Assembly (NCBI GenBank): GCA_030267565.1 | Contig: BRXU01000009.1 | Span: 37,501-101,500, forward strand | Source of the DNA: Pleodorina starrii | Lineage: Eukaryota > Chlorophyta > Chlorophyceae > Chlamydomonadales > Volvocaceae | Reading direction: 5' to 3' | Length of the DNA: 64,000 bases | In this document: positions 57,999 to 64,000 of the stretch, piece after piece | How the letters are laid out: every line of letters begins with the position of its first letter | Position numbering within the stretch: position 1 is the stretch's first letter | Translations under genes and position numbers: made by a program | Notes under the pieces: generated by a model | Databases searched by the model: none | Told to the model about the DNA's origin: nothing | Seen by the model: the letters and a program-made list of their open reading frames with translations, nothing else

Positions 57999-60366
57999 GA
58001 CGCAGCGTCCTCGCTGCACCCCGCGCGCGCAGACGCGCAGCCTCCAGATCAGCAGCCATGTCAGGGGTGAAGTTGCGTGCAGGTTCCCAGCTGTTGTGCT
58101 CAGAAGTGTACCCAGCCCACTTGACAAGGTACTCATGCACGTTGCGGAAACTCTTGCCAGAGCGCACGCGGCGGATGCGGTAATCAAGGATACGCTCGAC
58201 AGAGTAAAGCTTATCACCCCCGTCCTCAAGCTCAGGACCCGACTCGGCAGCCGGCTCAGGAGGGTCCCCACGGTACGGCCGAACAAGCGACACGTGAAAA
58301 GTAGGGTGGATGCGCATCTCCTTAGGAAGTTTCAGTTCAACCGCAGCAGTTCCCACCATGCGTACGACAGGGTACGGACCAACCCAGCGCGGAAGCAACT
58401 TACGTGGACCCCCAGACTGCAGGTGCAAGTTCTTCGCGTTCAGCATCACCAGCTGCTCAGGAAGGAAGGTCACGTCCCGCTTGCCTCGGTTGTAGTACAC
58501 CGCAGCCTTCTGTTGAGCAGCATCAATACAGGCTTTGGCGTCAGTCAGACGAGACACGAAGGATTTAGCAAAGTGCTTAGCCGCAGGTACCGGAATGTCC
58601 AACTCACGCCAAACAGGAAGCGCGGGATGCCAGCCGTAATTTAGGAAGAAAGGGCTTTTTCCCGTGGAACGATTCACGGCGTTATTCATAGCGAACTCAG
58701 CGGCAGACAGATACGTGTCCCACTCAGAAGGGTTGCGACCAGCATAGTTACGCAACATCTCGCCCAGAACGCGATTCACACGCTCAGTTTGCCCGTCGGT
58801 TTGAGGGTGATACGCCGTCGACAGATCGACGCGCATCTTCAGCGCCACCCCCAACGCGTCCCAAAACTTACTCGCGAATTGCGGTCCGCGGTCAGTCACC
58901 ACGTTAACAGGGACGCCATGCAAACGCACGACGTTGTCGAAAAACAGCCGTGCAGCGCGCTCCGCAGTGCAGGAAGACGACGTCGGGGCCAGGTGCACCA
59001 TCTTAGTCAAGCGATCAACCATGACAAAGACCGCGTCGTATCCCCCCTCAGTTTTGGGCAGCGAAACAACAAAATCCATGGAAACGCTCTCCCACGGCCT
59101 ATGGGGAACAGGCAAAGGACTCAGTAAGCCCAGGGCCCTACCACCGGACTTGTTGTCCTGGCACTCGCGGCAGCTGAGAACGAAGTTCTCCACGTCCTTG
59201 GCCATCCGCGGCCACCAGAACGTCCGACGGAGCTGCTCCAGCATGCGCGTGCGGCCAGGGTGACCTGCCAAGGGCCCTTCATGGAACGTTTTCAGTATGT
59301 CCCGACGGAGGGCGTCATCGTGAGGCACGACAATCTGTCGGTTGTCACCATCAAAGCGCAGCCACACACCATACTGAAAGCGCAGAGAAGCAGTATGCGC
59401 GGGTTTAGCGAACCACGCATCAGCAGAATAGGCTTGTCGAATCCGATCGACCAGGCCGCGTGAAAGCGACCGCGCAACGGGACCCCCTTTTACCTGCGAA
59501 AGAGGGGCGCCAGCTGCTGCCCGGCCCGTTTCCGCTAACTCGGTCGGGGCCGGGGCGACAGCTCGCGCCGTTGAAGAGGGAGTCTTGGACCTTGTCGGAG
59601 CCCTGGAGACCGCACGCTCCTGCGCTTGTGCAGAGGCCGCGGCATCTGTGGGCTGCAAAGTAAGGTCAGCATCAGAGACGGGGTCAGAATCCCGTTGCGA
59701 AGCCTGTAGAGCAGCTCTGCGTGTGACTACAGCAGACAGATATGGACCAGACCGAACAGACAGATCAGACAGATCCTGCGGCAGAACCAACGACAGGATC
59801 GCAGCGTGCAGGGAGGGGTGACGGCTCAGAGCGTCAGCCACATTCAGCGTACCAGCACAGTGCTCCCAGGTGTAGTTGAACCGCGCCATGAACTCCATCC
59901 AGCGGGCTTGCCGGCGGTTCAGGGTGGGCACACCTTGCAGGAACGTGAGGGGCTTGTGGTCAGTCTTCACAACGAAGGCACGGCCTTCCAGATAACACCG
60001 CCACTCACGCAACGCATGCACAACTGCCAGAAGTTCCTGTTCACCCGTCGTGTACTTGCGTTCCGCATTGGAAAACTTCTTGCTCAGGAAGGCAACCGGG
60101 CGCCCTTCCTGGAGAAGCACCGCTCCCGACCCGTCTAGAGACGCATCAGACACGACCTCTATCCGGTACGGCAGGGAGTCATCAGGGAAACGCAACACGA
60201 TATCTTCGGCCACAGCGCGCTTAATGGCCTCGAAAGCGGACTGACACGCCGGGGTCCAGGCATCAGGAGACGAGAAAGCACTCTTCCGCGTCAGATTAGT
60301 CAGAGGCGCCGCCAAGATAGAGTAGCGGTTGATGAACTTGCGGAAGTAGTTAGTCAGGCCCAGAAA
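57985..60366 (-). CDS. pol: Retrotransposon Pol, C-terminal part: RNase H, integrase, chromodomain
   Basis: The frame is the same as the upstream Pol part and is separated from it only by the TAG at 60369-60367. Residues here are counted from 60315. RNase H: SDAS at 57, GEQELLA near 92-98, KTDHKPL at 118-124 and the ADALSR end near 160. Integrase: zinc residues H345, H352, C382 and C385, and the catalytic triad D414, D475 and E511 (MDF, VTDRG, QTER). A GPY-type motif (WVGPYPV) is at 644-650. The C-terminal chromodomain spans about 704-745, with YSVERIL, EYLVKWAGY and NSWEP including its aromatic positions. Chromodomains of this kind are thought to steer integration to particular chromatin. 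Catalytic residues are intact, so this half looks functional. The element has no separate start codon for it. Confidence 0.94.
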   Translation of the reverse strand, partial: FLGLTNYFRKFINRYSILAAPLTNLTRKSAFSSPDAWTPACQSAFEAIKRAVAEDIVLRFPDDSLPYRIEVVSDASLDGSGAVLLQEGRPVAFLSKKFSNAERKYTTGEQELLAVVHALREWRCYLEGRAFVVKTDHKPLTFLQGVPTLNRRQARWMEFMARFNYTWEHCAGTLNVADALSRHPSLHAAILSLVLPQDLSDLSVRSGPYLSAVVTRRAALQASQRDSDPVSDADLTLQPTDAAASAQAQERAVSRAPTRSKTPSSTARAVAPAPTELAETGRAAAGAPLSQVKGGPVARSLSRGLVDRIRQAYSADAWFAKPAHTASLRFQYGVWLRFDGDNRQIVVPHDDALRRDILKTFHEGPLAGHPGRTRMLEQLRRTFWWPRMAKDVENFVLSCRECQDNKSGGRALGLLSPLPVPHRPWESVSMDFVVSLPKTEGGYDAVFVMVDRLTKMVHLAPTSSSCTAERAARLFFDNVVRLHGVPVNVVTDRGPQFASKFWDALGVALKMRVDLSTAYHPQTDGQTERVNRVLGEMLRNYAGRNPSEWDTYLSAAEFAMNNAVNRSTGKSPFFLNYGWHPALPVWRELDIPVPAAKHFAKSFVSRLTDAKACIDAAQQKAAVYYNRGKRDVTFLPEQLVMLNAKNLHLQSGGPRKLLPRWVGPYPVVRMVGTAAVELKLPKEMRIHPTFHVSLVRPYRGDPPEPAAESGPELEDGGDKLYSVERILDYRIRRVRSGKSFRNVHEYLVKWAGYTSEHNSWEPARNFTPDMAADLEAARLRARGAARTLRPEGG

Positions 60367-62325
60367 CTAACGCAGCTCTTGCAGATTGGTAGGAGCCGGC
60401 CAGTCCCGCACCGCGGCAGTCTTGCGGGGGTCCATGCGGATGCCGTCGGCAGAGACGACGTGGCCCAGATACTCCACCTGCGGTTGGCACCAGTGGCACT
60501 TGGACCGCTTGGCGTAGAGCTGTTCTCGTCGCAGAGTATCCAGAACAAGACGCAGGTGCCGCAGATGCTCCTCGCGCGTCTTGGAGTAGATCAGAACATC
60601 ATCCAGATAGCACACCACGAACTCATCGATGTACGGCCTGAAGATACGGTTCATGGCGGCTTGGAAAGTGGCGGGCGCGTTAACCAACCCAAAGGACAGA
60701 ACAGTGTATTCGTAATGACCGAAAGGCGTACGAAAGGCAGTCTTGGGAATATCCGACTCAGCAATGCGGATCTGGTTATAGCCCTGCTGCAGATCAATAG
60801 AGCTAAAGTACTTCGCACCGCGCAGCTTATCAAGCAGATCGTCAACCCGCGGCAGAGGGTAGCGGTTCTTCACCGTCACAGAGTTCAGCCCCCTATAGTC
60901 AATGCACATCCGGAGCCCGCCATCCTTCTTCGCGACAAACAGGATCGGCGCGGAGTAGGGCGACGTGCTAGGACGGATCATACCTTTAGCCAGCAGGTCA
61001 GTCACCTGGCGTTTCACCTCGTCCAGCTCCAAGGGACTCAGACGGTACATGGGGTGCGACACAGGCGTTGCACCAGGAGCCAGAGGGATGGTGTGGTCCA
61101 CCGGGCGCATTGGCGGTAGCCCAGGAATCTCCCTGAAGACGTCCTCATATTCCTTCAGCAGGGCTTGCAACTCGGGATCGGCAGCGTCAGACAAAGGGAT
61201 CGCGGAGTTCAACACAAGCTTGGGACGCACCAGCAGAGCATGGGCACCACGCCGCAGAAGACGGGTTGCAGCACGACGGCCTATCAGTTCAGGATCGTCG
61301 CGGCGACAGATCGCAGCAGCAGCAAAATTGACGCAGGGTGTTTCCCCCCCTTCCCGTCTAGGCCCCCGACTAGGCAGCAGCGGAACCTTGCAGGTCAAAG
61401 CCCCCTTGCGCAGACACAAGCACTTAGCTCCGTAATCGAGCACAGCGGCATGCTGAACTAGCGTGGAAGACCCAAGGATGTACGACGCTGCATCAGTCAG
61501 ATCAGGCAGCACGTACGGCTCAACAGAAAGCCGAAGGGGTCCCACAGCAAGTCGCAGAGATACCTGCCCCGCAATGGCCTGCTTACCTCCGTCCGCGAGC
61601 GTCACGTGAGCCCAAGGCGAATCTCGGATAGACAAGCCCAGGCGTTGCACGGTAGACGCCGCGATGAAGTCGTGACTGGCGCCCGAGTCCACCAGAGCGG
61701 ACAGCTTCAGGCCACCAGCGCCGACGGTGACGAGGGGCAGAGAGTCAACTGCGAGCGCCGCAGCGACTGGCATACGGAGGGTTGAGATGTACGGCGGCGC
61801 GTCCGGCAAGGGTACAGAGGCAGACGGCGCATCGTACCAAACATCGGCAGCGTACGGGATGCCAGGCAGTTCAACAGGGCTACCAGACAGAGCAATCCCA
61901 CTGAACATGACAGTACCCTGAGCAAAGCGGCGAACCCGACGCATACCTGACAGAAGCTGACCAGCCTTGGTGGCAACATGAGCAGGCAGAAGTACAGCAG
62001 CCGCAGTATCAGGACGACGGCGCTTGCATGCACGATAGTGGGCAAGCTGACGCTGAAGCTCATGCAAGGATGCAGGGGCAAACCAAACCGTGTGGCCGCC
62101 GAGATCGACAGAGGACAGGGGACGGGAGGCGGGCCTGTACAGGTTACAGTCGTCTGTGAATCCGGCGCACACAGACTGCGCGTCGAAAGACAAACACCGC
62201 CCGATCACCTGCTCGATTCCAGCGAGCACGGAAGGCAAAACGGCACGAACCGCACGGAAGCGTCCGACAGACAGTTCGCTACCTAACCCAGGAGACGGCC
62301 CCGAAGCGAGCCCCTGGGCAACTCC
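60367..62325 (-). CDS. pol: Retrotransposon Pol, N-terminal part: protease and reverse transcriptase
   Basis: The frame is open from the Gag stop to the TAG at 60369-60367. Residues are counted from 62238. An aspartic protease motif ([10 protein letters not shown]) has its catalytic DSG at 184-186. Reverse transcriptase runs from about 345 to the end, with [14 protein letters not shown] at 427-440, D482 in [25 protein letters not shown] at 514-526 and the YLDD active site at 544-547. The stop comes just after LQELR, at the start of the RT-RNase H connection, where related elements continue without a break. It is either an inactivating mutation or a readthrough codon. The N-terminal 155 residues before the protease are not a standard domain. 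No convincing ATG opens this part, so expression as a Gag-Pol fusion is likely. Confidence 0.93.
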   Translation of the reverse strand, partial: GVAQGLASGPSPGLGSELSVGRFRAVRAVLPSVLAGIEQVIGRCLSFDAQSVCAGFTDDCNLYRPASRPLSSVDLGGHTVWFAPASLHELQRQLAHYRACKRRRPDTAAAVLLPAHVATKAGQLLSGMRRVRRFAQGTVMFSGIALSGSPVELPGIPYAADVWYDAPSASVPLPDAPPYISTLRMPVAAALAVDSLPLVTVGAGGLKLSALVDSGASHDFIAASTVQRLGLSIRDSPWAHVTLADGGKQAIAGQVSLRLAVGPLRLSVEPYVLPDLTDAASYILGSSTLVQHAAVLDYGAKCLCLRKGALTCKVPLLPSRGPRREGGETPCVNFAAAAICRRDDPELIGRRAATRLLRRGAHALLVRPKLVLNSAIPLSDAADPELQALLKEYEDVFREIPGLPPMRPVDHTIPLAPGATPVSHPMYRLSPLELDEVKRQVTDLLAKGMIRPSTSPYSAPILFVAKKDGGLRMCIDYRGLNSVTVKNRYPLPRVDDLLDKLRGAKYFSSIDLQQGYNQIRIAESDIPKTAFRTPFGHYEYTVLSFGLVNAPATFQAAMNRIFRPYIDEFVVCYLDDVLIYSKTREEHLRHLRLVLDTLRREQLYAKRSKCHWCQPQVEYLGHVVSADGIRMDPRKTAAVRDWPAPTNLQELR

Positions 62326-62697
62326 CTAAGCGGAGGCCTTGCCCTTGCCGCCCTTGTGACCCTTGCCCCCCTTGGGGCCCTTGCCACCCTTGCCCCCCTT
62401 GCCTCCCTTGCCGTGATCCGGACCCTTCCCGCCCGGACCCTTGCCACCCTTGCCGCCGCGGTTCTTGCGCTTCTTGTTCAGTGGGCACTCGGCCCAGTAG
62501 TGGTCGTCCTGACCACAGCCGAAGCAAGCGCCACCCTTGACCCGCGCCCGATACTCCTCCAGGGTGAGTCGCCGACCCGGCGGACCGACGTTGTCCGTCC
62601 GGAAGGTCTCCGGATCCACCTCGGCCGCCGCCGCAGCCGCAGCCGCGGGCGCCCCAGACTGGCGCTTTGCCGGCGGGGCATCCTCGCCGTCCGACAT
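62326..62697 (-). CDS. gag: Gag remnant: nucleocapsid with CCHC zinc knuckle
   Basis: This 123-residue frame has one retroviral-type zinc knuckle, CFGCGQDDHYWAEC (C-x2-C-x4-H-x4-C), near residues 58-71. A very basic Lys/Gly tail (KGGKG repeats) follows, as expected for a nucleic-acid-binding nucleocapsid. It ends in TAG (62328-62326) in the same frame as Pol. A full Gag normally has a capsid domain of a few hundred residues before the knuckle, and only about 130 bp separate this start from the LTR. An earlier ATG (62755) in another frame opens MSDNLDLNDLALSLPDG before running into low-complexity sequence. An internal deletion that removed capsid and shifted the frame would explain this. The alternative is that the real start is 62697. 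Confidence 0.75.
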   Translation of the reverse strand: MSDGEDAPPAKRQSGAPAAAAAAAAEVDPETFRTDNVGPPGRRLTLEEYRARVKGGACFGCGQDDHYWAECPLNKKRKNRGGKGGKGPGGKGPDHGKGGKGGKGGKGPKGGKGHKGGKGKASA

Positions 62698-62827
62698 GTC
62701 GACGTCCGTCCGGGAGAGAGAGCGCCAGGTCGTTCAGGTCGAGATTATCCGACATTCAATACAGACGCGGAAGCGAACGAGGAAATGAGGACAGACGAGA
62801 GGCCAAGAAAGCCGTCTCGATACCAGT
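62698..62827 (-). other. 5' leader between LTR and Gag remnant
   Basis: About 130 bp hold the primer binding site and an upstream ATG (62755-62753) that is out of frame with the zinc-knuckle frame by 58 bases. The short N-terminal peptide it opens may be the original Gag start left after a deletion. Confidence 0.5.
62812..62825 (-). promoter_or_regulatory. Primer binding site, initiator Met tRNA-like
   Basis: Two bases inside the 5' LTR, the minus strand reads TGGTATCGAGACGG. Its first seven bases equal the start of the initiator-methionine tRNA primer site common in plant LTR elements (TGGTATCAGAGC), and the next bases are similar. This places the start of minus-strand DNA synthesis. Confidence 0.8.
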
Positions 62828-63303
62828 TGTTGTGTAATGAAATGAGCTAAGAAAGTCCACTGCTGTGGTGGCAGTGAAAACCGCCGATTGAGAGATATGA
62901 TTAGCCTTAAGTATCCACGAGTCTCGTGGAGCGTGTGCAGATCACGCTTGTAGTACATCCGTTGTAGAATCTCCATAGGAGAGTATACTCTCAACCGGAC
63001 TCAGACTGAGAAGGAAAGTGCAGCCCAGAGTGAGTATCGGACAGACTCCCGATACGGCTCAGCACTACCAGAGACCAGATGTCTCGACCGCCGTCAGAGT
63101 ACGTCGGCCCCAAGGATACGCCCAGACAGCATAACCTTTACAGATATATGCATACAGATATTATGCATGTTCAGATTATTATTCGTATGCACAGATGCAT
63201 CACACAGACCTGCCGACAGTTATTAGCAGTTAGTTAAGACAGTTACTTATTCGAATACAGACAGTTATTAACAGCGCAGCGTATCAGAATACGTGACACA
63301 ACA
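62828..63303 (-). repeat. 5' LTR (476 bp, intact)
   Basis: It starts TGTTGTGT and ends ACACAACA and aligns base for base with the 3' LTR outside the hAT insertion. I count about 18 substitutions and no indels (about 96% identity). Both palindromes of the partner are conserved (near 62914-62928 and 62979-62992). It should hold the promoter for the element, reading leftward. Confidence 0.96.
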
Positions 63304-63968
63304 TTCCGCACCCAGGCTTGCCCACGCCCGAGCTCACCAGGCGCCACGTTTCAGCCCGAGACCCCGCTGGAGGACACCTTCAGCATGACTAGACGCTCAC
63401 TTGGAATGGGGTGTGGGCGGCCTGACACCCTGCCCCAGGGCCACCAACCCGGCTTTCAGTGCCTGTCCTACCCCTGATCTTTTGGACGTAATATTCCTTT
63501 CGCGCATCTGCTCCGGCACAGTTATCTTGAATAAATTGAAACAAAGTATGCCCGGGTGGGTCTCTGCTATGGTGGCGTCTTTTTTGTGGGTTGGGTCTTT
63601 GCGCCGAGCTGGCGGCCGCGCCCAGGCCAACGGCTTAGTCAACCGCCCGCCCTGCCCTGCCCTGGAAAAAACAAAACATTCTCTCGACCGGCACAGCACA
63701 ACAGCTTATAATAATAGTAACACATGATACATCATACTTATTATTGCTGTTGCTTAATACTTGGCTGCTGCTTTGACTACTAGATACGGTAGCTGCTGCT
63801 GTCAAACCAAATAATAAACTCGATCGGGCGGCTGCTTTACTTTTGATCGCGCGCGGTATCATCATCATCGCGAGAGGGCACAATTTGCTTTTGTCTCGTT
63901 TGCAGACAGGCAGGAAGGCAGCAGCAGATACAAAAACAGGCGCACATACAGCTTTGCCGCAGACAGAC
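63304..63968 (+). promoter_or_regulatory. Upstream region of HNH gene, copy 2
   Basis: From about 63308 this aligns with 977-1703, starting at GCACCCAGGC (GCACACCCAGGC in copy 1). The last 60 bases before the ATG are very similar in both. Copy 2 is about 65 bp shorter, mainly from smaller CAT, GCAGGCAG and AT-rich repeats and a reduced hairpin near 63610. The first four bases (TTCC) belong to neither the LTR nor the aligned region. The retrotransposon lies just upstream, so any promoter element further left than copy-1 position 977 is displaced or absent. Confidence 0.75.
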
Positions 63969-64000
63969 ATGGTGCAGCAGCAGACAAACGACTGCTGGCG
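63969..64000 (+). CDS. Second copy of the HNH-protein gene, 5' end only
   Basis: The ATG at 63969 is followed by codons for V-Q-Q-Q-T-N-D-C-W before the window ends. This matches the start of the gene at 1704 (M-A-Q12-T-N-D-C-C-W) in the same frame. The polyglutamine tract has 3 instead of 12 residues. The upstream sequence is homologous too, so this is a tandem paralogue about 62.3 kb downstream. Whether it is intact, and whether it keeps the HNH motif, cannot be seen here. Confidence 0.75.
   Translation, partial: MVQQQTNDCW

Larger units (their letters stand above)
55906..63303 (-). mobile_element. Ty3/Gypsy chromovirus LTR retrotransposon
   Basis: The element is complete in outline and lies on the minus strand. 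In its own direction it has the 5' LTR (62828-63303), a primer site, a Gag nucleocapsid remnant, then protease, reverse transcriptase, RNase H, integrase and chromodomain, a polypurine tract, and the 3' LTR (55906-57983). Its length is 7,398 bp, or about 5,796 bp without the nested hAT element and its duplicated 8 bp. The order PR-RT-RH-IN plus a C-terminal chromodomain places it among chromoviruses. Two in-frame TAG codons and the apparent lack of a capsid domain suggest that it is defective or depends on other copies. The LTRs differ at about 18 of 476 positions by hand count, so the insertion is not recent. No perfect target duplication abuts both ends. Confidence 0.96.

Noticed and set aside
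60367..60369. TAG as a sense codon (algal code change to Gln)
   Set aside because: Stop reassignment to Gln is known in some green algae, but this site does not look like a conserved Gln position in RT, and one element is too little evidence. Kept only as a check in the findings.
1..64000. tRNA or rRNA genes
   Set aside because: I saw no cloverleaf with conserved A and B boxes and no rRNA-like sequence on either strand. Only a tRNA-complementary primer site is present.

Overview
This is eukaryotic nuclear DNA from a GC-rich genome. There are no bacterial-type operons. A short tract of CCCTAAAA/CCCTAAA telomere-type repeats, a chromodomain-bearing Ty3/Gypsy retrotransposon, an hAT-like DNA transposon, and a protein full of Gln, Ala and Gly runs all point to a photosynthetic eukaryote. 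A green alga is my best guess, because TTTTAGGG telomeres are known from Chlamydomonas-type algae. The sequence alone does not prove this.

Layout, left to right. Positions 1-976 are simple-sequence-rich DNA with no supportable gene. Positions 977-1703 are the upstream region, and 1704-3665 the coding region, of a 653-residue protein with a C-terminal HNH-endonuclease zinc motif. Positions 3983-4023 are an interstitial telomere-like tract that leads directly into about 52 kb of satellite. A 21-bp array (about 4019-11310, roughly 347 units) is followed without a gap by a 10-bp array (about 11311-55905, roughly 4,460 units). Both arrays put the G-rich strand on the minus strand, with the same polarity as the telomere tract. 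Nearly all of the apparent giant reading frames here (up to 12,881 codons) are artefacts of stop-free repeats.

Positions 55906-63303 hold a minus-strand chromovirus (Ty3/Gypsy) retrotransposon. Its two 476-bp LTRs have perfect 8-bp inverted ends (TGTTGTGT/ACACAACA). It has an initiator-Met-tRNA-like primer site, a nucleocapsid remnant with a CCHC knuckle, then protease, reverse transcriptase, RNase H, integrase and chromodomain, and a polypurine tract. It carries an in-frame TAG between Gag and Pol and another between RT and RNase H, and it seems to lack a capsid domain. Its left (3') LTR is split by a 1,594-bp non-autonomous hAT-like element (56287-57880) with CAGGG termini and a perfect 8-bp target duplication.

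Right of the retrotransposon, 63309-63968 is a diverged second copy of the 977-1703 upstream region. A second copy of the HNH gene starts at 63969 and runs off the window. The window is therefore one unit of a tandem arrangement: HNH gene, telomere-like tract, two satellites, then the next HNH gene. The retrotransposon sits at the satellite/gene boundary and was itself later hit by the hAT element.
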